DNA from: Butyrivibrio sp. FCS014
GTDB lineage: Bacteria > Bacillota > Clostridia > Lachnospirales > Lachnospiraceae
DNA length: 64,000 nucleotides
Assembly (NCBI RefSeq): GCF_000526935.1
Contig: NZ_JAHA01000003.1
Location: 248,001-312,000, forward strand
Direction: 5' to 3'
Below the pieces are notes generated by a model. That model saw only the letters and a program-made list of their open reading frames with translations, did no database searches and was not told where the DNA came from. The translations under genes and the position numbers were made by a program. Shown here piece after piece: positions 18,168 to 26,881 of the stretch (position 1 is the first letter of the stretch; every line of letters starts with the position of its first letter).

Positions 18168-19342
18168 CATATTTTTTGGAGGTCTTTATTTTGGGTTATG
18201 CTTTTTATTATATTGAGGCTCATATAGCCTGTATCTGTCTTCTGTGCATCATCTTATTGAAGATCAGAAAGAGTATAAACAAGGAATTGTCCCTTGTTTG
18301 TCTCGGCAACCTCGTGGTGATCCTGGCACTTTACTTTGTGGCCGAAATATTCTGGGCACTGGTAGACAGCAATACCATAGAATCCACCAGGTCGATGTTA
18401 TATCTTTCCAACATATTCACCTATATTTTCATAACTCTTGCAGCGTACTATTGGTTTGTGGTATCTGAGGCGATCCAGCGGGATAAGTATATTGAGAATC
18501 CCACAACCAGGCGCCTTATCGGTATTCCTGTGCTTGTTTCGGCGATCCTGTGCATCACCGCTTTCAGGACAGGGCTTGTTTTTTACGTTGATGAGAACAA
18601 TGTTCTTAACGGCGGAAGATTCTATGCAATACTTGTTATTGTGCCCTTCGGATACCTTCTGGCTGCGTCTGCCAAAGCCTTTCAAAGGTATCTTAACAAA
18701 GACAGGTACGCCGACAGGGGTATCTATTTCATGATCGGCATTTTCCCAATTGCTCCCATAGTTCTTGGTGTTTTGCAGGCTATATTCTGGAGAATTCCGT
18801 TCCTGTGCTACGGCGCGACAGCAGCTGTGCTTTATGTGTACATGACATATATGGAGAACCTTGTTTCCATCGATCCTCTGACACAGACCAATAACAGGAA
18901 CCAGATGTACAAGTACCTGATCACCAAGATGAAACATGAGGAACCGGGCATGTCTCTTTTCCTTATCATGGTGGATGTTAACAGCCTTAGAGTTATCAAT
19001 GACACTTATGGCCACGCTGAAGGCGACAGAGCGCTTAACAGAGTCTCAAATGCCATCAAGGAAGCCTGCCAGGGAACCCGCAGCAGGATGTTCGTATCAA
19101 GATACGGCGGGGACGAATTTGTTATTGTGGCTGAGATGGGATACAGAGCAGAAGCGGCCTGGCTGGTTGATCAGATTAGGACAAATTTGAAAAGAGCTAC
19201 CGAGGTTGACGGAGCTTCTTATGACATCACGGTAAGCGTCGGAATTTCCCAGTATGATTATCAGGCACCTGTTTCGATACAGGCCTTTATAGCAAGAGCG
19301 GATTCGGATCTTTATCAGAACAAAAAACTCAATGTCGGTTAA
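18164..19342 (+). CDS. Membrane GGDEF diguanylate cyclase
   Basis: The product is 392 residues. About seven or eight membrane helices (1-225) precede a GGDEF domain with DPLTQTNNRNQMYKYL, the nucleotide block DVNSLRVINDTYGHAEGD, the intact catalytic RYGGDEFVIV and ITVSVGISQYD. It should make c-di-GMP from two GTP at the membrane. The inhibitory RxxD site normally found upstream of GGDEF is absent (SRMFVSRYGGDEF), so product inhibition may be lost. It is coupled to the 90-residue protein upstream. Confidence 0.92.
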   Translation: MTYFLEVFILGYAFYYIEAHIACICLLCIILLKIRKSINKELSLVCLGNLVVILALYFVAEIFWALVDSNTIESTRSMLYLSNIFTYIFITLAAYYWFVVSEAIQRDKYIENPTTRRLIGIPVLVSAILCITAFRTGLVFYVDENNVLNGGRFYAILVIVPFGYLLAASAKAFQRYLNKDRYADRGIYFMIGIFPIAPIVLGVLQAIFWRIPFLCYGATAAVLYVYMTYMENLVSIDPLTQTNNRNQMYKYLITKMKHEEPGMSLFLIMVDVNSLRVINDTYGHAEGDRALNRVSNAIKEACQGTRSRMFVSRYGGDEFVIVAEMGYRAEAAWLVDQIRTNLKRATEVDGASYDITVSVGISQYDYQAPVSIQAFIARADSDLYQNKKLNVG

Positions 19343-19431
19343 AACATTGAGTTAATGGCGCTGATCAGAAGACCAGCCAGTATAAATGCAGCCAGAATGG
19401 CTATCGCATATATAAATTTCATCCTTGCCAT
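19339..19431 (-). CDS. 30-residue single-helix membrane peptide
   Basis: A very short gene read from the sequence itself: ATG at 19431, AAAGGAGG (19445-19438) six bases before it, and TAA at 19341-19339. The peptide starts MARMKF and then forms one hydrophobic helix (about residues 6-24, with AIAILAAF and LAGLLI), ending near NSMF. The ideal ribosome site and the amphipathic start of a membrane peptide argue that it is real. It converges on the GGDEF gene, overlapping its stop codon by two bases. Function is unknown; candidates include a regulator of a membrane protein or a type I toxin-like peptide. Confidence 0.6.
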   Translation of the reverse strand: MARMKFIYAIAILAAFILAGLLISAINSMF

Positions 19432-19465
19432 GCCGTTCCTCCTTTGGTTACGGGCTCTAAACTGT

Positions 19466-19483
19466 GATATACTATAGTATATC
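19466..19483. promoter_or_regulatory. 18-base perfect palindrome, divergent promoter
   Basis: GATATACTATAGTATATC is its own reverse complement and lies between the small peptide gene (minus) and the GH120 gene (plus). It contains -10-like TATACT on both strands; on the plus strand a TTGGTT lies 18 bases upstream of it, and on the minus strand a TTGAAA lies upstream. It may be a shared promoter core or an operator. Confidence 0.5.
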
Positions 19484-19530
19484 CGTATTTTTTCAATTAG
19501 CAAGCGGAGCAGTATCAGGGGGATAAGTGT

Positions 19531-22230
19531 ATGCAGATATATGTGTCCGGTAATGTTGCAAGAAGCGGTGATGGCTCAGCAGAGCATCCTTTCAGGACTA
19601 TTCAGGAAGCGGCCGATTTGGCAAAAGCCGGTGATACCGTCTTTGTAGGCCCCGGAGTCTACAGAGAGTGGGTAAAGCCTGTTAATTCAGGGACTGAGAA
19701 GGACAGGATTACCTTCATCAGCACCGAGAAGGGCGAGGCTGTGATCACAGGCGCAGAGCGCCTTGGTATGTGGGAAGCCTTCGAAAATGTATGGCGCGTC
19801 CGCATTCCGGGAAGTTTTTTCGGAAGTTACAATCCTTATGTAGATACAGTTCACGGAGACTGGTTTTCTTCCAAGTCTCCCAATCCCCATACAGGAGAAA
19901 TCTATCTGGACGGCAAGTCAATGTACGAGGTCTTTGACCTCTCTCTTTGCATGCATCCGCAAAAGGACAAAAGGTCCTGGGATCCGGATTTTTCCTCTTA
20001 TGTCTGGTATACAGCCCAGGAAGAGGGCAATACCATCATCTATGCAAATTTCCAGGGCAAAAACCCCAATGAGGAAAATGTGGAACTTTCCGTGAGAAAG
20101 GCATGTTTTATGCCTGAGAAAACCGGGGTTGATTATATTACTCTTTGCGGCTTTACCATCAGATGTGCCGCAACCCAGTGGGCTCCTCCCACAGCATATC
20201 AGGAGGGAATGGTAGGTCCTAACTGGGCAAAGGGATGGATAATAGAAGACTGTAACATCTATGAGTCCAAGTGCTGCGGAATATCCCTTGGCAAGTACTA
20301 CCAGAAGGGGAGCAATAATAAGTGGACCACAGGATGGGTAAAGATAGGCTCCCAGACCGAGAGAGACTGCGTATGCCAGGCTGTGAACGAGGGTTGGGAC
20401 AAAGAGACAATAGGCTCCCACATTGTACGCCGCTGTGATATCCATGATTGCGGCCAGACAGGTATCGTGGGCCACATGGGATGTGCCTTTTCCCTTATTG
20501 AGGATAACCATATCCATCATATTAACAACAAGCATAATCTTACCGGCGCTGAGATTGGCGGCATTAAGTTCCATGCCGCCATCGATACCATCATAAGGCG
20601 CAATCACATAGATCACTGCACAAGAGGAATCTGGCTGGACTGGCAGGCACAAGGGACAAGAGTTACCCAGAACTTTATGCATGACAATGTGCCTCCGGAA
20701 GGGACCATCATAGATGACGGCCTGGCTTTGGGAGAGGACATTTTTATTGAGGTATCCCACGGCCCGACTCTTATCGACCACAACCTGCTTCTTTCGGATA
20801 TCTCCGCAAGGATCAGCACCCAGGGCATTGCCTTTGTGCACAATCTTATTCACGGCTCTTTTACCTACGTGGGAAGGGGCACGGATGACGGAAGCAAGAA
20901 AATCCCCACCAGCAGGTTCACACCATATCATGTTCCTCATTCAACGAAGATTGCCGGATTCATGACCATACAGCACGGAGATGCCAGATTCTACAACAAC
21001 ATCTTCGTTCAAAAGCCGGTCAGACAGGACCTTTTGGATTACTGTGTATCCCAGGGCACGGATACACTGCAGCTGAACAACTTTATCTGCGGAACCTGTG
21101 TCTATTCAGGGTATCCCACAGCGGCAGAGTATTTTGCCGCTTTTAATAAAGAGAATTGCTACAAGTACGGATCAAGCGATCTATACTACGATCATATGCC
21201 GGTCTATACCGGAGGTAATGCCTTCTTTAACGGGGCAAGACCCTGCGAGAGCGAAGTTGCGGCCCATATGGATAAGACCCACAAGATCAGTATTTACGTG
21301 GATTTTGAGGATGGAAGATATACTCTTCACACAAACCTTTACGAGTATCTTCCAAGGGATTATACCATTCCCGTTAATTCCGATGTGCTCGGGGCAGCCT
21401 TTGAACCGGAGCAGAGATTTGAAAATCCTGATGGCAGTGCCATAATGTTTGATGTGGACTATTTCGGAAGACGCCGGGGCAGATATCCTGTGGCAGGACC
21501 TTTCGAGGAGTGCGATACGGACAGGTTCACCGTCCAGTCAGAGGGCTTTGGCTCCTACAAGCTTGGGCACAGGGAAAAGGGCAGGATAACCGAGAAAGCC
21601 GACATCCCGCCCAAGGATCCCGAGGATCCGAACTTCATCCTCAAGGAATTTGAACAGGCCATGGAGGAAGAGGCCGCAAGGCAGGAAGAAGCTCATGAGG
21701 AAAAAGAGGATGTGCCTGAGCCGGAGGATATCGTGGCAAAGGTTAATGCCAATATTCTTCTAACAGGCTGTGATGCTGTCGGTATATCTTTTCCCTTTGA
21801 AGGAAGCCTTTTCAGGGTGAGGGATATGTACGTCAAGGGCAATGAAGTTTGGCTTTACGACGGTGTCAATGACAAGCTGGTGGAGCTGGACTGCGAGTAC
21901 GGAATATACCATTCCCTGAAGAAGTGGTCCGTTGGAGCCATGCAGTCACTGGACGTCTCCGATGATCCGAACTGCGAGGGCTTTGTGCGCACAGCAGGAA
22001 CCCTTCTTTGCATCTTAAGCAAGAGCATGACTCAGGATCCCGCCGACACCTGTCAGGCTATTCAGGACAAGGTAAACTCAGGAATAGAACCCAAGGGCAT
22101 CAAGATGAGATTTACACCAAGATACCTTAAGTTCATCAGAAACAAGAAGTTCATCTCTCTTGAAGATGTGGTATTCCGCATGAGCAGGGGCAGTATGGAC
22201 ATAGTCACGGAGCGGCTTGAAAAGCTCTGA
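19531..22230 (+). CDS. GH120-like beta-xylosidase with extra C-terminal domain
   Basis: The 899-residue protein has no signal peptide and is probably cytoplasmic. Residues 1-655 follow the right-handed beta-helix enzyme XylC of Thermoanaerobacterium (GH120), as I remember it: YREWVKP, WRVRIPGSFFG, WAPPTA, GPNWAKGWIIEDC, GIWLDWQAQGTRV and IEVSHGP. The Asp of WLDW (residue 370) and Glu of IEVSHGP (residue 407) match the catalytic pair. An acidic, Glu-rich linker (about 690-735) leads to a C-terminal domain of about 165 residues that I do not recognise. GGGGGA precedes the ATG. It starts a cluster with an acyltransferase and an esterase-like hydrolase. Confidence 0.85.
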   Translation: MQIYVSGNVARSGDGSAEHPFRTIQEAADLAKAGDTVFVGPGVYREWVKPVNSGTEKDRITFISTEKGEAVITGAERLGMWEAFENVWRVRIPGSFFGSYNPYVDTVHGDWFSSKSPNPHTGEIYLDGKSMYEVFDLSLCMHPQKDKRSWDPDFSSYVWYTAQEEGNTIIYANFQGKNPNEENVELSVRKACFMPEKTGVDYITLCGFTIRCAATQWAPPTAYQEGMVGPNWAKGWIIEDCNIYESKCCGISLGKYYQKGSNNKWTTGWVKIGSQTERDCVCQAVNEGWDKETIGSHIVRRCDIHDCGQTGIVGHMGCAFSLIEDNHIHHINNKHNLTGAEIGGIKFHAAIDTIIRRNHIDHCTRGIWLDWQAQGTRVTQNFMHDNVPPEGTIIDDGLALGEDIFIEVSHGPTLIDHNLLLSDISARISTQGIAFVHNLIHGSFTYVGRGTDDGSKKIPTSRFTPYHVPHSTKIAGFMTIQHGDARFYNNIFVQKPVRQDLLDYCVSQGTDTLQLNNFICGTCVYSGYPTAAEYFAAFNKENCYKYGSSDLYYDHMPVYTGGNAFFNGARPCESEVAAHMDKTHKISIYVDFEDGRYTLHTNLYEYLPRDYTIPVNSDVLGAAFEPEQRFENPDGSAIMFDVDYFGRRRGRYPVAGPFEECDTDRFTVQSEGFGSYKLGHREKGRITEKADIPPKDPEDPNFILKEFEQAMEEEAARQEEAHEEKEDVPEPEDIVAKVNANILLTGCDAVGISFPFEGSLFRVRDMYVKGNEVWLYDGVNDKLVELDCEYGIYHSLKKWSVGAMQSLDVSDDPNCEGFVRTAGTLLCILSKSMTQDPADTCQAIQDKVNSGIEPKGIKMRFTPRYLKFIRNKKFISLEDVVFRMSRGSMDIVTERLEKL

Positions 22231-22259
22231 TAAATATTTAATGACAAGGATTATATGTA

Positions 22260-23582
22260 ATGGCAACTAATAAAAAAGCAAACTGGTATGAGTTGGATAA
22301 TGCGGCGAAAATAGTCCCTTCCACGGCACGGGGAGCCAATACCAGAGTATTCAGGCTGTGCTGCGAACTCAAGGAGGAGGTAGACTGTCAGATCCTTCAG
22401 GAGGCACTGGACCACACCATCGAGGAATTCCCTTTCTTCAACTGTGTGCTCCACAGAGGCATGTTCTGGTACTATCTGGAGGACAGCAATCTTTGGCCTG
22501 TTGTGGAAGAGGAGAATACTCCCGCCTGCCTTCCTCTCTATATTCCCGGGAAAAAGAATCTGCTGTACCGGGTAAACTATTTTGGCAGAAGGATAAATCT
22601 GGAGATGTTCCACGTGCTGGCAGACGGCACCGGTGCCTTTATGTTCTTTAAGAGCATCATCATAAGATACCTTCAGATCAAGCACAATTTAAGCGAAGAT
22701 ATAAAGCCCATAGATGAGTTCTCGGTAGAGGAGAAGAACGTCGATGCCTTCAGCGACAATTACAGCAGGCAAAGGGGACTTAAACAGCTCAATGAAATGA
22801 AGGCCGTAAGGGCTTATCAGGTTACGGGAGAAGTGGATGACAACCTCCTTCCCCATCTTCTTGAGGCAACGGTTTCAAGCCAGAAGTTCCTGGATCTTGC
22901 TCACGAATATGACACCACGGTGGGAGTGCTGTGCGTTTCGCTTTATATAAAGGCTGTTATCCAGGGGATGAACCGGGGGCAGAGAAAACGCCACATCGTT
23001 GTGTCTGTTCCTGTAAACCTCAGGCAGTTCTTTTCCAGCGGAACCGCAAGGAATTTCTTCGGTGTCATCAACATCGACTATGACCCGGAGGATTATAACG
23101 GAGACTTAAAGAGCATTATAGAGCCGGTTGATATGGACTTTAAGGACAAGCTGGCTGAGGATAATATCGAGAAGACCATGAATTCCTACTCGGCACTGGA
23201 ACACAACATTGCTATTAAGATGGTTCCGCTGCCAATTAAGGATTTTGTCATCGGAAGATTTGACAGAGCAGCAAAGCGTGGAGTTACGACTTCAATGTCA
23301 AACCTTGGCAGAATCAAAATGCCTGCCGAAGTTGAAGAGTATATCGACAGATTCAGCGCGTTTATGACCGCCTCCTCCCAGCAGGTGTGCGTATGCTCCT
23401 TCAAGGATAAGATGACTTTCGGTGAGGTATCGCCCTATAAGACCCACAAGACCATGCTCAACTTTATAAGATGCCTTACAGAGGCCGGTATAGAGGTTGA
23501 GCTTGGAACAAATGATTATGATATAGAGGTTCACAAAGATGCAGATCTGTCCAAAGTGCAAAGTAAAAATAAGAGGAAATAA
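22260..23582 (+). CDS. Condensation-fold acyltransferase
   Basis: The 440-residue protein resembles alcohol acetyltransferase and condensation-domain enzymes. The catalytic HxxxDG motif is HVLADGTGAFM, near residue 119, and the second half has the NRGQRKRHIVVSVPVNLR and SNLGRI features of that fold. It is probably cytoplasmic and transfers an acyl group to an unknown acceptor, perhaps a sugar or lipid. There is no strong ribosome site (ATTATATGTAATG). It is 29 bases after the GH120 gene and overlaps the next gene by 44 bases, so the three genes after GH120 look co-expressed. Confidence 0.8.
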   Translation: MATNKKANWYELDNAAKIVPSTARGANTRVFRLCCELKEEVDCQILQEALDHTIEEFPFFNCVLHRGMFWYYLEDSNLWPVVEEENTPACLPLYIPGKKNLLYRVNYFGRRINLEMFHVLADGTGAFMFFKSIIIRYLQIKHNLSEDIKPIDEFSVEEKNVDAFSDNYSRQRGLKQLNEMKAVRAYQVTGEVDDNLLPHLLEATVSSQKFLDLAHEYDTTVGVLCVSLYIKAVIQGMNRGQRKRHIVVSVPVNLRQFFSSGTARNFFGVINIDYDPEDYNGDLKSIIEPVDMDFKDKLAEDNIEKTMNSYSALEHNIAIKMVPLPIKDFVIGRFDRAAKRGVTTSMSNLGRIKMPAEVEEYIDRFSAFMTASSQQVCVCSFKDKMTFGEVSPYKTHKTMLNFIRCLTEAGIEVELGTNDYDIEVHKDADLSKVQSKNKRK

Positions 23583-24204
23583 AGTGTGCTGTCCCCTTTG
23601 TCAGGGCAAGCTCAAAGAGACTGAAGGGGATGTCGGTGTCTCTTTTCCCATAATAAAGAAAAAGCCCATCAGTAACATAACTTTCCTGAAGGTATGTACC
23701 TTTATCCTGGTGGCATCGGAGATCGTATTCATGGCTCTTAATATCATGACCCACGGTGAGCACTCCTTTATAGGACCTGTTATGCTGGGACTTTTGGTGG
23801 CATGGATAACTGTTATCACAACCATGTACATGAGGAACAACATTATCAAAGTAATCACCTGGGAAGTAGTGGTGGCCATCGTGGTGGATATTTATATTGA
23901 CCTTCATACGGGATTCCACGGATGGAGCGTAGAGTGGATGGTGCCTTCAACTCTGGTGGCGCTGGCTATAGCCACCATTATCATAGCGGCTGCGCTTAAG
24001 CTAAGGCTGGATGAATATATTCTCTACATCGTGTTTGATCTTGCGATGGCTCTTTTGCAGATAATATTCATAAAGAACGGAATGAATCAGTTTCCGTGGC
24101 CTGCGGCAGTGAGTATAGTTGCTTATCTTATCCTGGTTTCAGCCATGGTGATCTTCAGATTCCGCGACTTAAGAAACGCATCCGAGAAAATGTTTAACAT
24201 GTGA
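23539..24204 (+). CDS. Zinc-ribbon membrane protein
   Basis: The product is 221 residues. It begins with a probable zinc ribbon (CPKC and CPLC within residues 4-22) and continues with about six membrane helices. From memory it fits the DUF6320 family, which often lies between an alcohol-acetyltransferase-like gene and a hydrolase in Lachnospiraceae. It starts inside the acyltransferase gene and is translationally coupled. It may form a membrane complex with its neighbours, for instance in cell-surface acylation, but no direct evidence is visible. Confidence 0.8.
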   Translation: MQICPKCKVKIRGNKVCCPLCQGKLKETEGDVGVSFPIIKKKPISNITFLKVCTFILVASEIVFMALNIMTHGEHSFIGPVMLGLLVAWITVITTMYMRNNIIKVITWEVVVAIVVDIYIDLHTGFHGWSVEWMVPSTLVALAIATIIIAAALKLRLDEYILYIVFDLAMALLQIIFIKNGMNQFPWPAAVSIVAYLILVSAMVIFRFRDLRNASEKMFNM

Positions 24205-24217
24205 AAAGACTTTCAAT

Positions 24218-25402
24218 ATGAACAGAAAAAACAGACTTAACAGAAAGAATTTAAAGAGCGGTATCGTGTTCGCCTCCAAGGCCGGAGACTATGTGGAAAA
24301 TCGCATAGGAAAGGCTATCGAGAACTCGAGATTCAAGGCTGACGACCTTCCCGAGAAACCCGAAGAGATGACCTGGTACAGAGTTCCTCTTGAAAAGGGG
24401 CTCTCCGGTGACGGGTCTGAATATTATATATATGTGAAACTGGCTGATCCGAAGAAGCTGTGCATCTTTTTCTCGGGGGGAGGAGTAGCGTGGAATGAAT
24501 ACACTGCGGCCCGCCCCGTGACCGGAGGCAAGGTGGCTTCGAAGCAGCCTAATTTTTATTGGAATAACCTAAGGCCCTTTACCCAGATCATGAACATCAA
24601 TGTGGGTATCACCGACATTATAAGCGACAAGAATCCATTCAAGGACTGGAGCTTTGTGGTGATCACCTATGCCACGGGAGATTTTCATGTGGGCAATAAC
24701 GACTATCCCTTCAAGACAGAAGATGGAGGGGAAGATGTTCTGCATTTTCACGGGTATGTGAATTTCTTGGAGAGCATGAAGGTGTCGAAGGCTCTTTTCC
24801 CAAATCCCGACACACTGCTGATTGCGGGAAATTCGGCAGGAGCCTTTGCTGTGCCGGCTCTTGCCGGGGAGATAGCAGATGACTATTATCCGAAGACAAG
24901 GAACATTACGCTCTTTTCCGACAGCGGTCAACTCTTGTACAAGAACTGGAGAAAGACAGCGAAACACATTTGGATGGCCAAGGAGAGCATCTGGAAGCCG
25001 ATACATACGGACAATATAACCTACGACTGGTATAAGGACCTGTACGAAAAGCACGGAGAGAAATTCAGGTATCTGTATTCAAGTTCGGTAAGGGATTATC
25101 TTTTGAGTGCGTATTACAATGATATTGTAAACAGGAAATACGAGACGGATGCGGATGTCCGGGAAGAATACTATCAGCAGCTGAAGGTCATGATAGACCA
25201 GTTAAAAGAGCTGACGCCGCACTTTGGAATGTTTATGAATGAGTGGAAGCTGCCCATAATCACCATGGGAGGAACTGTCCACACCAGTGTCAGAGAGCCA
25301 CATTTTACATTGTTTACTCAAAATGGGATATCAATGGCGGAATGGCTCAGAGACGCTGTTGAAGGTAAGGTCTATGATGTGGGTATGGAGCTGATAAGAT
25401 AA
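24218..25402 (+). CDS. Pectin-acetylesterase-like serine hydrolase
   Basis: The 394-residue protein has the pattern of the pectin acetylesterase/Notum family: an oxyanion-hole block FFSGGGVAWN, a TYATGDFHVGN block, the nucleophile serine in AGNSAGAFAVP, and a late His in GGTVHTSVREPHF. It has no clear signal peptide (basic N-terminus MNRKNRLNRKN), so it may act inside the cell. It may remove acetyl or acyl groups from oligosaccharides or from whatever the upstream acyltransferase modifies. The ribosome site is weak. It ends the GH120 cluster and converges on a small minus-strand gene only two bases away. Confidence 0.75.
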   Translation: MNRKNRLNRKNLKSGIVFASKAGDYVENRIGKAIENSRFKADDLPEKPEEMTWYRVPLEKGLSGDGSEYYIYVKLADPKKLCIFFSGGGVAWNEYTAARPVTGGKVASKQPNFYWNNLRPFTQIMNINVGITDIISDKNPFKDWSFVVITYATGDFHVGNNDYPFKTEDGGEDVLHFHGYVNFLESMKVSKALFPNPDTLLIAGNSAGAFAVPALAGEIADDYYPKTRNITLFSDSGQLLYKNWRKTAKHIWMAKESIWKPIHTDNITYDWYKDLYEKHGEKFRYLYSSSVRDYLLSAYYNDIVNRKYETDADVREEYYQQLKVMIDQLKELTPHFGMFMNEWKLPIITMGGTVHTSVREPHFTLFTQNGISMAEWLRDAVEGKVYDVGMELIR

Positions 25403-25404
25403 TA

Positions 25405-25575
25405 TCAGTCCACGAAGCACTGAGCTATCTTGGCTTCATACTCCTCACGAAGATAATCGGGAATATCGTATTCATCCAGAGCCTCTGATACTGACCAGTG
25501 CTCATTAACCATTGATCTTAAGATGTTGCGGATAACACGGGAATCCAGAGCTTTGACAGTAGCTGTATTCGTCAT
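25405..25575 (-). CDS. Small helical unknown protein
   Basis: The product is 56 residues, with GAGGAGGGG six bases before ATG 25575. It is predicted helical and charged (VIRNILRSMVNEHWSVSEALDEYDIP), with no membrane segment. The pattern resembles small helical proteins that bind a partner or DNA, but I do not recognise it. It is convergent with the hydrolase gene; no terminator separates them, so their transcripts probably overlap. Upstream, a 14-base palindrome lies within its likely promoter region. Confidence 0.7.
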   Translation of the reverse strand: MTNTATVKALDSRVIRNILRSMVNEHWSVSEALDEYDIPDYLREEYEAKIAQCFVD

Positions 25576-25615
25576 AACAAACCCCTCCTCACTAAATAAC
25601 AAAAATACATTTAAC

Positions 25616-25629
25616 TACAATATATTGTA
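25616..25629. promoter_or_regulatory. 14-base palindrome in a divergent promoter region
   Basis: TACAATATATTGTA is a perfect palindrome. On the minus strand a TTGTAT lies 16 bases upstream of its TACAAT, giving a plausible promoter for the 56-residue protein. It could also be an operator. Confidence 0.35.
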
Positions 25630-25713
25630 TTATAAAATTTTTCATATACAAGTATTGACATTTCAGTAGTTCTGTAAACTGTTGATAAAAAGTATCATTT
25701 AAGGGAAAAAATT

Positions 25714-26871
25714 ATGGAAATCACACTGATAGCGCTGATCTTGTCCATAGCAGGCCTTATTTCCGCCCTTTTCTTCGTGGGAGGAATAGTTTCCCTCGGG
25801 TCTTTGGTGTTTGATATCAGGCTTTTCCTTAAGGAGAAATCCATAAAGACGGTAAGACCCCTGGCCATATCGGTGGCTGGAGTGATACTTCCCATCATCA
25901 TGTATATAAACACCTATGGCTTCCACCTGCCCGGAAATGACAGTGGTGTCTTTTTTGTGAAAGAGATCATTACTACAAATTACCGCCAGCTTGGGTTTAT
26001 AAAGGACAGTACCGGGGATACGGAAACGGCTCAGGGCTATCTTCAGGGACAGCCGGGAAGTGATGACTCTTTTGCCGAAGGAGAGCAGGACGATGAGATG
26101 GTCTACGTCACCAATACGGGAGACGTTTCTGAGGATGAAAAGCCCGGACCTGATTATGTGAAAGTTGTGGTTGGAGACGGGATAGAAGAGAACTATGAGG
26201 AGAGCGATACGATCTTTGAAAGTCTTGACAGTATCGATCCCAAAGAGAAGCTCAAAGGCGGTGTTGTGAGCGTTGCTCCCTCCGATGACGACATGCCCTC
26301 CTATGGCGGAATGCCCTTGGGGATCTCTTTGATAGCACAGTATTTTCGAGAGGATGATCACAACTGTAATCCTGTGCTGGTCCTTAGGAATGAGACCGGG
26401 GAGACTTACAGGTTTGAGTGCAAGTTTACCGCCAGGGACGAAGAAGGCAATGAGATGTCCTACTTTGACAAGACGGTGGAAGTAGTGCAAAATGGAAGAG
26501 CTTTTGTTTTTGAGGGCAGATTTGACAAGAATGAGCTTGGGGGCGCGCTTCCTGACTCCTATGAGTTCCTGATAACCAAGAGGGAGCCCTACGAGGAGGA
26601 TATGGCGGATGACGTTAAGGTCTACACAAGAGTCGTGGACAACTCAGCGATTCTTACCGCAGATAACTTAAGCGACAGGAAGGTCAAGGTGGACGCCTAC
26701 GTTCTTTTCTTTGACGGAAAAGAGCTGGTGGACTGCATGTGGATGATCCCTCAAAATACAGATGAGGTCTGCTTAGAGCCTGGAACCATGGCATCCATCA
26801 GGGGAGATGCCTACTACAGGTTTGACAGGGTGGAGACCTTTTATACAGCATATGAAGCAATAGGGGAGTGA
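25714..26871 (+). CDS. Unknown membrane-anchored extracytoplasmic protein
   Basis: The product is 385 residues. Two membrane helices (about 1-25 and 47-67) are followed by an acidic, Glu/Asp/Gly-rich stretch (about 105-195) and a beta-rich domain (about 200-385). The N-terminal part resembles a small DUF4190-like membrane hairpin, and the C-terminal part resembles the extracellular domains of Firmicutes surface proteins, but neither match is certain. It is followed after ten bases by a second membrane protein and probably forms a two-gene unit with it. No enzyme motif is visible. Confidence 0.75.
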   Translation: MEITLIALILSIAGLISALFFVGGIVSLGSLVFDIRLFLKEKSIKTVRPLAISVAGVILPIIMYINTYGFHLPGNDSGVFFVKEIITTNYRQLGFIKDSTGDTETAQGYLQGQPGSDDSFAEGEQDDEMVYVTNTGDVSEDEKPGPDYVKVVVGDGIEENYEESDTIFESLDSIDPKEKLKGGVVSVAPSDDDMPSYGGMPLGISLIAQYFREDDHNCNPVLVLRNETGETYRFECKFTARDEEGNEMSYFDKTVEVVQNGRAFVFEGRFDKNELGGALPDSYEFLITKREPYEEDMADDVKVYTRVVDNSAILTADNLSDRKVKVDAYVLFFDGKELVDCMWMIPQNTDEVCLEPGTMASIRGDAYYRFDRVETFYTAYEAIGE

Positions 26872-26881
26872 AAAGAGTATT

